NCBI RefSeq assembly: GCF_030845995.1
Contig: NZ_CP132719.1
Coordinates: 2,170,001 to 2,234,000 of the forward strand
DNA: 64,000 nt
Source of the DNA: Geothrix sp. 21YS21S-4
Lineage (GTDB): Bacteria > Acidobacteriota > Holophagae > Holophagales > Holophagaceae
Reading direction: 5' to 3'
Shown here: positions 28,163 to 36,480 of the stretch, piece after piece
Numbering within the stretch: position 1 is the stretch's first letter
Layout of the letters: each line of letters starts with the position of its first letter
Notes under the pieces: generated by a model
Databases searched by the model: none
What the model saw: the letters and a program-made list of their open reading frames with translations, nothing else
What the model was told of the DNA's origin: nothing
Translations under genes and position numbers: made by a program

Positions 28163-28170
28163 AATCTCAA
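28154..28170. promoter_or_regulatory. Palindrome over the feoA start codon
   Basis: TTGAG-TCATAAT-CTCAA: 5-base arms around a 7-base AT-rich core, covering the start codon. Its place suggests an operator for an iron regulator, but it is not a clear Fur box. Confidence 0.4.
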
Positions 28171-28181
28171 CTCCAACTTCC

Positions 28182-28187
28182 AGTGTA
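28182..28187 (-). promoter_or_regulatory. Candidate -10 box for feoAB
   Basis: TACACT on the minus strand followed by GG, 19 bases before the feoA ATG. TTGCTC (28211-28206) with an 18-base spacer could be the -35. Confidence 0.45.
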
Positions 28188-28284
28188 GCCGGGCCCAACG
28201 ACCCCGAGCAAAGGAACCCAATCCAAGACAAGCGCTAAAGGTACCGGCCGCAGCGTGTGATCTCCGTCTAAACTGGAGCCCGAC

Positions 28285-28854
28285 ATGACCGTCTCCAGCC
28301 CCCTGACAGTGCCCAATCTGCTGACCCTGCTGCGGATCCTGGCGATCCCCTTCTTCGCCATCGCGGTGTGGTACGGCCACTACTGGCAGGCGTTCGTCCT
28401 GTTCGCCGCGGCGGGCTTCACGGATCTCCTCGACGGCCTCATCGCCCGGGTGTTCGACCAGCGCTCGGATCTGGGCGCCCTGCTGGATCCGGCGGCGGAC
28501 AAGCTACTGATGACCACCGCCTTCATCCTGATGGCCTGGCGCACCCAGGGAATGGTCGCGCCCATTCCCGTGTGGGTGGCCATCCTCGCGATCATGCGGG
28601 ATCTGGTGATCTCGTTCTACGCCTTCGCCTCAGTGGATCGCCTCAGCGAGACCACCTTCCATCCGAGCCTGCTCGGAAAGCTGAGCACCGCCATGCAGCT
28701 GATCGCGGTCTCGGCGGGCCTGCTGTTCAATGCCCTCGGGCACCGCCCCTGGATGGACCCCTTCGTGCCCGGGATGTACTGGGCGGTGGCGGCGCTGGTC
28801 CTGGCCTCGGGCATCCACTACTTCCTCCGCGCCACCGCCACCCCGGCCCGCTGA
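28285..28854 (+). CDS. pgsA: CDP-alcohol phosphatidyltransferase, probable PGP synthase
   Basis: 189 residues with several membrane helices. The CDP-alcohol motif D-G-x2-A-R-x8-G-x3-D-x3-D is seen as LLDGLIARVFDQRSDLGALL followed by DPAADK. It probably makes phosphatidylglycerophosphate from CDP-diacylglycerol and glycerol-3-phosphate. TAAACTGG (28269-28276) precedes it. The TGA overlaps the next ATG by one base. Confidence 0.87.
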   Translation: MTVSSPLTVPNLLTLLRILAIPFFAIAVWYGHYWQAFVLFAAAGFTDLLDGLIARVFDQRSDLGALLDPAADKLLMTTAFILMAWRTQGMVAPIPVWVAILAIMRDLVISFYAFASVDRLSETTFHPSLLGKLSTAMQLIAVSAGLLFNALGHRPWMDPFVPGMYWAVAALVLASGIHYFLRATATPAR

Positions 28855-29888
28855 TGGAAGCCCCGGGCCGGATCCCCCTCCGGTTCGCCCTGGTCGCGGC
28901 GGCGGGCCTGCTGTCGCTGTGGCTGCTCCGCCGGGCCCTGGCGCCCTTCTTCCTGGCGATGGTCCTGGCGTACCTCCTGGGCCCGCTGGTGGAGCTGCTC
29001 GCCCGCCGCCTGGGGCGCCCCTGGAGCGTGGTGGCGGTGCTTACGGGCTTCGTCGCCGCCATCGCGGGCGCCCTCCTGGTCCTTCTGCCGTGGCTGGCAG
29101 GTCAGGGAGACCGGCTGGTGGCCTCCCTGCCCCGGTGGCGCCAGGCCCTGGAAGCCAAGCTCCTCCCCTGGCTGCAGGATCATCCCGCCTGGCAACTCCG
29201 CCTGGAGAACGGGCTGGAGAGCCTGGATCCGGCGCTCCTGTTCCAGGGCCTCCGGGCCACGGGCGGCGGCGTGCTGGGGTGTTTTCTCAACCTCCTGGCC
29301 CTCATCCTCGTCCCCCTGATCCTGTACTACCTCCTGCTGGAGGGCCCCGGCTTCGTCCCCACCCTCCGGAGCCTGGCTCCGCCCCGCTACCGGCCCCGGC
29401 TGGACCGGATGGCGAAGGGAATCCACCAGCGCCTGGGCGGCTACATCCGCGGCCAGGCCGCCGTGGCCGCCGCCATGGCGGTTCTCCAGGCCCTGGGCTT
29501 CGCCATCCTGGGCGTTCCCTACGCGTGGCTCCTGGGACTCGTCGCGGGGATCTCCAATGTGGTGCCCTATTCCCCGTATTTCACCGCCCTCCCCCCGGCG
29601 CTGATCCTGGCCTACCTGGACGGCGGGCGGGGCGGGCACCTCGCCGCGGTGGCCGCCACGTTCATCGCCGTCCAGAAGGCGGAGGCCTTCTACTTCACCC
29701 CGGTGTGGGTGGGCCGGGCCAGCCGCCTCCATCCGCTGGAAGTGCTGCTGGCGCTCACGGCCTTCGGATTCTGGTTCGGCGTGCTGGGCCTGATCTTCGC
29801 CGTGCCCCTGGCCGTGATCCTCAAGGTGCTGCTGGAGGAGATCCTGGCCGACTACCGCGCCCATCCCTGGTTCGGGGAGGAAGGCTGA
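28854..29888 (+). CDS. AI-2E family transporter (PerM/TqsA-like)
   Basis: 344 residues with about seven to eight hydrophobic segments. Family marks: LAPFFLAMVLAYLLGPLVE at the start, ILYYLLLEGP in the middle, the Gly/Gln-rich GGYIRGQAAVAAAMAV, and YAWLLGLVAGISNVVPY. The family exports small molecules; real AI-2 export is not implied. The start overlaps pgsA (TGATG), so the two are cotranslated. Confidence 0.87.
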   Translation: MEAPGRIPLRFALVAAAGLLSLWLLRRALAPFFLAMVLAYLLGPLVELLARRLGRPWSVVAVLTGFVAAIAGALLVLLPWLAGQGDRLVASLPRWRQALEAKLLPWLQDHPAWQLRLENGLESLDPALLFQGLRATGGGVLGCFLNLLALILVPLILYYLLLEGPGFVPTLRSLAPPRYRPRLDRMAKGIHQRLGGYIRGQAAVAAAMAVLQALGFAILGVPYAWLLGLVAGISNVVPYSPYFTALPPALILAYLDGGRGGHLAAVAATFIAVQKAEAFYFTPVWVGRASRLHPLEVLLALTAFGFWFGVLGLIFAVPLAVILKVLLEEILADYRAHPWFGEEG

Positions 29889-29930
29889 TAGACTGGTCAA
29901 TTCGCGTCGGGAGACGCCGAAGGAGCCGCC

Positions 29931-30788
29931 ATGAGAAAGCCCGCCCCGAAGGGGCCGCGACCCGCGCCCGCCCACCCCAAGAAAACCGCCGCCCGACCCG
30001 CGAGGCCCGCCAAGCCGGCCGAAAAGCGCGCACCGGGCGCCAAGCCCGGGCCGAGGTCCGCACCCCGCGCGGCGGCCCCCGGCCAGGAGCGCCTCCAGAA
30101 GATCCTGGCCGCGGCGGGGATCGCCAGCCGCCGGGCCTGCGAAGAGGTGATCCTCGAAGGCCGCGTCCAGGTGAACGGGAAGACCGTCACGGAACTGGGC
30201 ACCCGCGCGGATCCGCGCCGGGACGAGATCACCGTGGACCTGATGCCCATCCACCGGGAGGCGCCGGTCTACATCCTGATGAACAAGCCCAAGGGCTACG
30301 TCACCACGGTGAAGGACGACCAGGGCCGCCCCACGGTCATGGCCCTTCTCAAGGGCGTCCCGGGCCGCGTCTATCCGGTGGGCCGCCTCGATTTCAATTC
30401 CGAGGGGCTGCTGCTGATGACCAACGACGGGGCCCTGGCCCAGGTGCTGATGGGACCCGAGCACGAGATCCCCAAGGTCTACCTGGTGAAGGTCCATCGC
30501 ACGCCGCGTCCCGAACTGCTGAAGGAGCTGCAGGAGGGCTTTCTCCTCAGCGGGCGGCGGCTGCGGCCCTGCCACATCGAGATCGCCGAGAAGGGCGACA
30601 ATCCGTGGCTGAAGGTCACCCTCACCGAAGGCAAGAACCAGCAGATCCGCAAGATGTTCGCCGCCGTGGGCCATCCCGTCAGCAAACTCCGCCGCGTCCA
30701 GTTCGGGCCCTTGTCCGATCCCTTCCTCAAGCCCGGAGCCTGGCGGTTTCTCAGCCCCCAGGAGCTCGCCGCGGTGAAGAGCCTCTGA
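29931..30788 (+). CDS. rluB: 23S rRNA pseudouridine synthase (RluB-type)
   Basis: 285 residues. The first about 50 are a Lys/Pro/Ala tail, then an S4 domain (ERLQKILAAAGIASRRACEE, VQVNGKTV) and the catalytic domain: YILMNKPKGYVTT, PVGRLDFNSEGLLLMTNDG with the active-site Asp in GRLDF, and LTEGKNQQIRKMFAAVGHPV. It modifies 23S rRNA. AAGGAG upstream of the ATG. The N-terminal tail is typical for some RluB proteins. Confidence 0.92.
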   Translation: MRKPAPKGPRPAPAHPKKTAARPARPAKPAEKRAPGAKPGPRSAPRAAAPGQERLQKILAAAGIASRRACEEVILEGRVQVNGKTVTELGTRADPRRDEITVDLMPIHREAPVYILMNKPKGYVTTVKDDQGRPTVMALLKGVPGRVYPVGRLDFNSEGLLLMTNDGALAQVLMGPEHEIPKVYLVKVHRTPRPELLKELQEGFLLSGRRLRPCHIEIAEKGDNPWLKVTLTEGKNQQIRKMFAAVGHPVSKLRRVQFGPLSDPFLKPGAWRFLSPQELAAVKSL

Positions 30789-30847
30789 TCCGCCGTTGAC
30801 GGCCCGTCCTCCGCGACTTAAAGTTCCTCCTCATAGCCCCCAGGTTT

Positions 30848-30883
30848 TTTGGACCCTCGGAACGCGGTTCCGGCGGGTCCAAA
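30848..30883. promoter_or_regulatory. Long nested hairpin upstream of amtB
   Basis: Outer arms TTTGGACCC (30848-30856) and GGGTCCAAA (30875-30883), nine perfect pairs; inner arms CGGAAC (30858-30863) and GTTCCG (30867-30872) around loop GCG. A T against GC gives a small internal bulge. It lies 35 bases before the amtB GTG. No T-run follows it, so a terminator for rluB is unlikely. Confidence 0.6.
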
Positions 30884-30918
30884 TCCTTATATCCCGAACC
30901 GACTTTCGAGGAGCTCCG

Positions 30919-32271
30919 GTGTCGAAACAGTGGCTGGTCCCTTTCCTGATCCTGGCGGCAGTCGCCCTGGCGGGCATCGTGATCCCGCCCCAGGCCCAGG
31001 CGCTCCAGGGAGGCCCCGTGAACGCCGGCGACACGGCCTGGATGCTGACGGCCTCGGGGCTGGTGCTGCTGATGACGCCGGGCCTCTCGTTCTTCTACGG
31101 CGGGATGGTGCGGCGGAAGAACATGATCTCCACCATGCTCCAGAGCTTCATCACCATGGGCGCTGTCAGTCTCGTGTGGGTGGTGGTGGGCTTCAGCCTC
31201 GCCTTCGGCACGAGCATCGGCGCCAAGGGCCTGGGATTCATCGGGAATCCCGCGACGTTCTTCATGTTCCGGGGCGTGGGCACGGCCACCCATCCGGACC
31301 TCGCGCCCACCATCCCCCTGCTGCTGTTCGCCATCTTCCAGATGAAGTTCGCCATCATCACGCCCGCCCTGGTGACGGGCTCCTTCGCCGAGCGGGTGCG
31401 GTTCACCGCCTACCTCGTGTTCATGATCCTGTTCACGGTGTTCGTGTACTGTCCCGTCGCCCACTGGACCTGGCATCCCAATGGATTCCTCCGCAACCTC
31501 GGCATCCTGGACTTCGCGGGCGGCTCCGTGGTGCACATGACCGCCGGGCTGGCCGCCCTCGTCGGCGCCTACGTGCTCGGCCCCCGCCGGGACTTCGACT
31601 CGGGCGCGGCCCATCCGCCCGCCAACATCCCCTACGTGATCCTCGGAACGGGGATGCTGTGGTTCGGCTGGTTCGGCTTCAACGCCGGATCGGCGCTGTC
31701 CGCCGGTTCCGCCGCCGCCACGGCCTTCATCACCACCAACACCGCCTCGGCCGCGGCCATGCTCGCCTGGGTATTCCTGGACGGCCTGCTGGGCCGCAAG
31801 CCCACCGCCCTCGGCGCCTGCGTGGCGGCGGTGGTGGGGCTGGTGGCCATCACGCCCGCGGCGGGCTTCGTCTCCACGGGATCGAGCATCGCCATCGGCG
31901 CCGTGGCGGCGGTTCTCAGCAACTTCGCCGTGTTCTACAAGGGCAAGGCCGGCCTGGACGACACCCTGGACGTGTTCCCCTGCCACGGCGTGGGCGGGAT
32001 GTTCGGGATGGTCGCCACGGCCCTCTTCGCAAGCAAGCTGATCAATCCCGACGGCGCCGACGGCCTGATCCACGGCCACGCCCTCCTGCTGGGAAAGCAC
32101 CTTCTGGGGCTCGTCGTGGTGGCCGCCTACTCCGTGGGCATGTCGTGGATCCTGTACAAGGTCACCGCCTGGCTCGTCCCCCTGCGCGTCTCCGCGGAGC
32201 AGGAAGCCGAAGGCCTGGATCTCAGCCAGCACGGCGAACGGATGCTGCCCATGGGCCCCCAGGCGGACTGA
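30919..32271 (+). CDS. amtB: Ammonium transporter AmtB
   Basis: 450 residues, about 11-12 membrane helices after a signal-like N-terminus (WLVPFLILAAVALAGIV). Amt marks: DTAWMLTASGLVLLMTPG, FFYGGMVRRKN, DFAGGSVVHMTAGLAALVGA, GTGMLWFGWFGFNAGSA and the twin His with HGVGGMFG. It passes ammonium/ammonia inward. GTG start with AGGAG 5 bases upstream. No glnK is adjacent, which is unusual, and no sigma-54 site was seen. Confidence 0.95.
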   Translation: MSKQWLVPFLILAAVALAGIVIPPQAQALQGGPVNAGDTAWMLTASGLVLLMTPGLSFFYGGMVRRKNMISTMLQSFITMGAVSLVWVVVGFSLAFGTSIGAKGLGFIGNPATFFMFRGVGTATHPDLAPTIPLLLFAIFQMKFAIITPALVTGSFAERVRFTAYLVFMILFTVFVYCPVAHWTWHPNGFLRNLGILDFAGGSVVHMTAGLAALVGAYVLGPRRDFDSGAAHPPANIPYVILGTGMLWFGWFGFNAGSALSAGSAAATAFITTNTASAAAMLAWVFLDGLLGRKPTALGACVAAVVGLVAITPAAGFVSTGSSIAIGAVAAVLSNFAVFYKGKAGLDDTLDVFPCHGVGGMFGMVATALFASKLINPDGADGLIHGHALLLGKHLLGLVVVAAYSVGMSWILYKVTAWLVPLRVSAEQEAEGLDLSQHGERMLPMGPQAD

Positions 32272-32294
32272 TCCCAATGGGCGATCAGGACCCA

Positions 32295-32390
32295 AGATTT
32301 CCTTTTCACCACCAAGACGCCAAGGCACCAAGAAAAACGCTACCCACTACGGATGCGGTTCTTGGTGCCTTGGTGGTGATCCTTATCTTT
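32295..32390. repeat. Palindromic CACCAAG element, copy 1
   Basis: Left arm of repeated CACCAAGA / CGCCAAGG / CACCAAGAA (about 32305-32334) and right arm TTCTTGGTGCCTTGGTGGTG (32360-32379), with a short loop ending GATGCGG (32352-32358). It fills the gap between amtB and the DUF2721 gene. It shares GATGCGGTTCTTGG with the copy at 59150. Confidence 0.75.
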
Positions 32391-32425
32391 TGAATGCAAA
32401 GCGGTACGACATGCCCTCGCCCGCC

Positions 32426-32869
32426 TCAGGCCAGGTGGAGGCTCCGCACCGCCAGCAGGATCTCCCGCAGGAAGAACACCAGGGCGGCGACGAAGGCCGC
32501 CATCGCGAGGATGAACAGCGACGCCACGGCCCCGGCGACGCTGGTCTTCGTGATGGCGCCTACGAAGACCGTGGCGATGCTGACGCACACCAGGAGCGCC
32601 GCCACGGTGCCCGAGGTGATGGCCATGTTCACCAGTTGCCGCCGCCGGCCGAGGGTGTGCATCTCGCCGTGGATGCCCGCGATCCGGTGCTCCGGCGGAT
32701 CCTCCAGCAGGTCCTTCAGCACCCGCGCCCGGTCCACGATCCGCGCCAGCCGGAGCGACAGGACGCTCAGGATCGTCCCGATGGACGTCAAGAGGAACAC
32801 CGGCGCCACCGACAGCTGGATGACGTGGGAGATGTCGTGGATGGCCTGGGTCGAGGCTGGATCGGGCAT
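32426..32869 (-). CDS. DUF2721 membrane protein
   Basis: 147 residues with three membrane helices: VAPVFLLTSIGTILSVLSLR near the N-terminus, then VNMAITSGTVAALLVCVSIA and ILAMAAFVAALVFFL. The first segment with ARIVDRARVL is typical of DUF2721. Function unknown. It is 45 bases downstream of ribA on the same strand and may be cotranscribed. Confidence 0.87.
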   Translation of the reverse strand: MPDPASTQAIHDISHVIQLSVAPVFLLTSIGTILSVLSLRLARIVDRARVLKDLLEDPPEHRIAGIHGEMHTLGRRRQLVNMAITSGTVAALLVCVSIATVFVGAITKTSVAGAVASLFILAMAAFVAALVFFLREILLAVRSLHLA

Positions 32870-32914
32870 GGATCTATAGGTACCAGTGCCGATGGCCCGC
32901 GGTCAGCAAAAAAA

Positions 32915-33574
32915 CTAGAGGACTTCCTCTTCCAGGTCCAGCATGTGGCCGCTCTTGCGGGCCTTGGTCTGCAGGTAGCGCAGGTTGTGGGGATTGGCGG
33001 CGAGCTGGTGGCGCTCCCGCTCCACCTCGATCCCGGCGGATTCCAGGGCCCCGATCTTGCGCGGGTTGTTGGTGAGCAGCTTGACCTTGGTGATCCCGAA
33101 GAACTTCAGCATCTCCACCGCGGATTCGTAGGTCCGCAGGTCGTCGGGGAAGCCGAGGGAGTGGTTGGCCTCCACGGTGTCGAGCCCCTGCTCTTGCAGC
33201 GCGTAGGCCTTGAGCTTGTTCAGGAGGCCGATCCCGCGGCCCTCCTGGCGGAGGTAGAGCACCATCCCCCCCTGCCGGGCCACGTGGCGGAGGGCCTCCT
33301 CCAGCTGCTCGCGGCAGTCGCACTTGAGGCTGCCCAGGACGTCGCCGGTCCAGCACTCGGAGTGGATGCGGACGGGGATCCGGCGGCGGGCGTCGATCTC
33401 CCCGCTGACGATGGCCAGGTGCTCCTTGCCGGTGGCGTGCTCCAGAAAGCCGTAGACCATGAACTTCCCGAAGATGGACGGGACGTTGGCCTTGGCGATG
33501 AAGGGGACCTTCTCCGCCTGCAGCTTGCAGAAGAGTTCGAGCTTGGGGGCGCTGCTGGGTTCTTTGGAGGACAT
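32915..33574 (-). CDS. ribA: GTP cyclohydrolase II
   Basis: 219 residues: the stand-alone RibA. It opens GTP in the first step of riboflavin synthesis. The zinc Cys are in HSECWTGDVLGSLKCDCREQL; catalytic segment YLRQEGRGIGLLNKLKAYAL, then LTNNPRKIGALESAGI. No DHBP synthase (RibB) part is fused. ATG with GGAGG-like TTTGGAGGAC inside; GGATTCCC is upstream. No FMN riboswitch is seen in front. Confidence 0.95.
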   Translation of the reverse strand: MSSKEPSSAPKLELFCKLQAEKVPFIAKANVPSIFGKFMVYGFLEHATGKEHLAIVSGEIDARRRIPVRIHSECWTGDVLGSLKCDCREQLEEALRHVARQGGMVLYLRQEGRGIGLLNKLKAYALQEQGLDTVEANHSLGFPDDLRTYESAVEMLKFFGITKVKLLTNNPRKIGALESAGIEVERERHQLAANPHNLRYLQTKARKSGHMLDLEEEVL

Positions 33575-33664
33575 GGGAATCCGGGAAGTGTGCGGCCTTC
33601 GGTTGGATGCCGCCCGGGGGACAAAAGCAGTCTGGAACCTGCGGAAGGACGGAGCAACCCGCCG

Positions 33665-34660
33665 CTAGCCGAGATCCTGCCGCATCTGCGCCAGGACCGC
33701 CGCCTCCACCTGGGAGACGAAGGCCTCCAACGATTCGGAGACCTTGGCGCCGGAGGCAAGGCGATGGCCCCCGCCGCCGAACTGCCGACAGACGGCGTTC
33801 ACGTCCACCGCCTCCCGGGAGCGGAGGCTGACCTTGGCGCGGCCGTCCGCGGTCTCGGAGAACAGGGCCGCCACTTCCACGCCCTTGAGCTTGCGGGGCT
33901 CCTCCACCAGTTCGTCCAGATCCTCGTGGGTGGCGCCGCAATCGGCGAGGTCGGCCCGGCTGACGCTCACGTAGGCGAACCGGCCGCCGTCGCGGAGCTG
34001 CAGGCCGCCCATGGCGCGGCCGAACAACTTGAGCTTCGCGGGCGTGGCGGTCTGGTAGAGCGCGTTGTAGGTGCGCGACGGGTGGACGCCCAGGGCGATG
34101 AGATCCGCCGCTGCCCGGTGGATCTTGGGGGTGCTGTTGGAATGGCGGAAGTTGCCTGTGTCGCTCACCAGCCCGGCGTAGAGGGCCTGGGCGGCGAGGG
34201 GGGACAGGTCGTCGCCCGAGCGGCTCCGGACCAGGTCGTAGACCAGCTCAGCGCTGGCGCTGGCGGCCGGATCGGTGAACTCCGCGTCGAACCCCTTGGG
34301 CGCGTCTTTCAGGTGGTGATCCAGGCAGGCGCGCACCGCGGTGGTCGCCTGGAAGGCCCCAAAAAGCGGCCCCATCCGGTGCGGTTCCGATGCGTCGATG
34401 AGCAGCCAGGCGTCGGGCCACGCCGCCAAATCCGCATGGGCGCCCTGCGGATCGTAGGCCTCGATCCAGCCTTCGGGATCCAGAAAGCGGAGGTTCTCGG
34501 GGAGGGAGGGCGTCACGACGATGCGGACGGTCTTCCCGCGCCCCTTCAGATGCGCGGCCAAACCCACCGCGGCGCCCACGCCATCCCCATCCGGATTCTC
34601 GTGGGTGGCGAGAAGCACCTTGGCGTGTCGGTCCAGAAAGTCGGCGAGCCGTTCCAGCAT
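33665..34660 (-). CDS. nrnA: DHH-family phosphoesterase, NrnA-like
   Basis: 331 residues. The DHH domain carries LLATHENPDGDGVGAAVGLA, LLIDASEPHRMG and the signature LDHH in RACLDHHLKDAP, then GLVSDTGNFRHSNST. The DHHA1 domain ends with FGGGGHRLASGAKV. NrnA degrades short RNA and removes the 3' phosphate of pAp. ATG at 34660; AGGA lies 7 bases upstream. A palindrome in the short gap to add (34664-34686) may form a hairpin. Confidence 0.9.
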   Translation of the reverse strand: MLERLADFLDRHAKVLLATHENPDGDGVGAAVGLAAHLKGRGKTVRIVVTPSLPENLRFLDPEGWIEAYDPQGAHADLAAWPDAWLLIDASEPHRMGPLFGAFQATTAVRACLDHHLKDAPKGFDAEFTDPAASASAELVYDLVRSRSGDDLSPLAAQALYAGLVSDTGNFRHSNSTPKIHRAAADLIALGVHPSRTYNALYQTATPAKLKLFGRAMGGLQLRDGGRFAYVSVSRADLADCGATHEDLDELVEEPRKLKGVEVAALFSETADGRAKVSLRSREAVDVNAVCRQFGGGGHRLASGAKVSESLEAFVSQVEAAVLAQMRQDLG

Positions 34661-34663
34661 TGA

Positions 34664-34686
34664 ATCCTGACCTCGGAAGTCAGGAT
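34664..34686. repeat. Hairpin between add and nrnA
   Basis: ATCCTGAC (34664-34671), loop CTCGGAA, GTCAGGAT (34679-34686): eight perfect pairs that contain the nrnA ribosome site. It could mask that site. Confidence 0.5.
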
Positions 34687-34692
34687 AACACC

Positions 34693-35760
34693 CTACAGTT
34701 GCTCGCGCTTGCTCTCCAGGCTGCCCGGCTTGAAGGCCTTCAGCTCGTGGACCACTTCCGCCAGCAAGGCCCGCTTCAGGGCGTAGGGCAGGAAGGCGCT
34801 CTTGAAGCCCATGATGATGACTTCCTTGATCTCCTCGAGGTTGAAGCCCAGCTCGTCGTGGATCACCTGGAATTCGCGGCTGACGGTGGTGCCCGTGACC
34901 ATGCGGTTGTCGGTGTTCACCGTGACGCGCAGGCCCAGGTCGTAGAACAGGCGGATGGGGTGGTCCGCCATCTTCTTCACGGCCTTGGTCTGGACGTTGC
35001 TCGACGGGCAGCACTCCAGCGGGATGCGGTGGTCGTTCACGTAGTTCAGCAGGTCGCCGTCCTCGATGAGCCGCACGCCGTGGCCGATGCGGTGGGCGCC
35101 GCACAGGTGGATGGCCTGGTGGATGCTCTCGGGCCCGTAGGCTTCGCCCGCGTGAAGCGTGCAGTTGATGTTGTTCTGGAGCACGCGCCCGAAGGCGTCC
35201 TTGTGGCGCTTGGCGGGGAAGTTCTCCTCGGCGCCCGCCAGGTCGAAGCCCACCACGCCCTTGTTCTTGAAGGCCACGGTGAGGTCCGCCAGCCGCAGCG
35301 AGATGTCCGGCGAGATGTGGCGCATCCCGCAGAGGATGACGCCGGTCTTGATGTTGTACTTCCGCTCGGCCTGGGCCAGGCCCTCCAGCACCGCCTGGAC
35401 GATGGCGTGGAGTGTGAGCCCCTTCTGCTGGTGGAGGATGGGGCTGTAGCGCACTTCCATGTAGCGGACGTTCTCCTTCGCCGCGTCCTCCGCCAGCTCG
35501 AAGGCCGTGCGGACGAGGCTGTCGTAGGTCTGCATCACGGAGAGCGTCACGTCGAAGGCCCGCAGGTACTCGACGAGGGACTTGCACTCCTCGCCCACTT
35601 CCACGAAGGGCTTGAGCCCCTCCGCGGTGTCGGCGGGCAGCTTCACCTTCTGCTGTTCGGCGAGGTCGAGGATGGTGGAGATCCGGAGGCTGCCGTCCAG
35701 GTGGACGTGCAGATCCGTCTTCGGCAGACGCTGGAGATCCTGAATCGAAAGTTTCGGCAT
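34693..35760 (-). CDS. add: Adenosine deaminase
   Basis: 355 residues. Zinc and catalytic marks in order: TDLHVHLDGSLR, TLHAGEAYGP, CGAHRIGHGVRLIED, and VTVNTDNRMVTGT. It converts adenosine to inosine for purine salvage. ATG at 35760. It heads a run of minus-strand genes with nrnA, ribA and DUF2721. Confidence 0.95.
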   Translation of the reverse strand: MPKLSIQDLQRLPKTDLHVHLDGSLRISTILDLAEQQKVKLPADTAEGLKPFVEVGEECKSLVEYLRAFDVTLSVMQTYDSLVRTAFELAEDAAKENVRYMEVRYSPILHQQKGLTLHAIVQAVLEGLAQAERKYNIKTGVILCGMRHISPDISLRLADLTVAFKNKGVVGFDLAGAEENFPAKRHKDAFGRVLQNNINCTLHAGEAYGPESIHQAIHLCGAHRIGHGVRLIEDGDLLNYVNDHRIPLECCPSSNVQTKAVKKMADHPIRLFYDLGLRVTVNTDNRMVTGTTVSREFQVIHDELGFNLEEIKEVIIMGFKSAFLPYALKRALLAEVVHELKAFKPGSLESKREQL

Positions 35761-35816
35761 GGCCTAGCCTAGCGCCTTGCCGGACCTCGGGGCTACGTCC
35801 TGACGATCCGGAAAGG

Positions 35817-35841
35817 AGAAGCCCGGCTCAGCCGGGCTTCT
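35817..35841. terminator. Terminator of fur
   Basis: Perfect stem AGAAGCCCGGC / GCCGGGCTTCT (11 pairs) with loop TCA. It follows the fur stop and ends toward add; the T-run is short (TTCTCCTTTCC on the minus strand). Confidence 0.7.
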
Positions 35842-35860
35842 GCGCGGGGGCTCCTCGATC

Positions 35861-36361
35861 TCAGACGTTCAGCTGGCTCAAGCGGTGGGCGAGGGTCGGC
35901 GCGTCCGTCTCCAGGGACTGGCAGTCCTTGCACAGCCCGAAGATCTGGTGGCTGTGGTGCATGGGCTTGAAGCCGTACTCGCGGCAGATCGCGTCCTGGA
36001 GCGCCTCCAGCTTGGGCCGGTAGAACTCGATGATGGCGTCGCAGTTGAGGCAGATCAGATGGTCGTGGTGCTCGTCGCTGCGGACGGCCTCGTAGTGGGC
36101 GTGCTGGTCCCCGAAGCTGCTCTTCCGCACCAGGCCGCACTGCACCAGCAGGTCCAGGGTCCGGTAGACCGTTGCGCGGCTGATGGCCTTGCCCTTCTGC
36201 TTCAGGGCCATGTGCAACTGATCCGCGTCGAAATGATGCGGCTGGCCGAACACTTCCTCCACCAGTTCCAGGCGCTCGCCGGTCAGCTTGAGCTGGCGGG
36301 AGCGGAGGAAGGTTTCAAAGCGCTGCTGTTCTTCGGGACGATCGCTCTTGGGCTTACGCAT
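35861..36361 (-). CDS. fur: Fur-family transcriptional regulator
   Basis: 166 residues from the ATG at 36361, which has GAGG 6 bases upstream. Winged helix: LKLTGERLELVEEVF, AISRATVYRTLDLLVQCGLV. Metal sites: HHDHLICLNCDAIIEF with one CxxC, then HSHQIFGLCKDCQ with the second. It matches Fur more than Zur or PerR, though the subgroup is not certain. It controls iron genes such as feoAB. Divergent from the tautomerase-fusion gene with an AT-rich 119-base gap. Confidence 0.92.
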   Translation of the reverse strand: MRKPKSDRPEEQQRFETFLRSRQLKLTGERLELVEEVFGQPHHFDADQLHMALKQKGKAISRATVYRTLDLLVQCGLVRKSSFGDQHAHYEAVRSDEHHDHLICLNCDAIIEFYRPKLEALQDAICREYGFKPMHHSHQIFGLCKDCQSLETDAPTLAHRLSQLNV

Positions 36362-36438
36362 GAGGGCCTCGGTGGGGAAGTCTATCCACATCCAACCGGC
36401 TAATCGTATTTTACAGATCGCGTTTTACGTCAAACTTT

Positions 36439-36467
36439 TTGGGCGTAAGATGGACAGATCGTATACA
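36439..36467 (+). promoter_or_regulatory. Promoter of the tautomerase-fusion gene, fur intergenic region
   Basis: TTGGGC (36439-36444), 17-base spacer, TATACA (36462-36467); the ATG is 13 bases on. In the opposite direction TTGACG (36433-36428) with TACGAT (36408-36403) could serve fur, though the 19-base spacer is long. ACAGATCG occurs twice (36413 and 36454), spanning both. Confidence 0.5.
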
Positions 36468-36480
36468 TAACGGAGTCTTC

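Noticed and set aside
30848-30883. Terminator reading of the amtB leader hairpin
   Set aside because: No T-run follows on either strand, so I list it as a possible control element instead.
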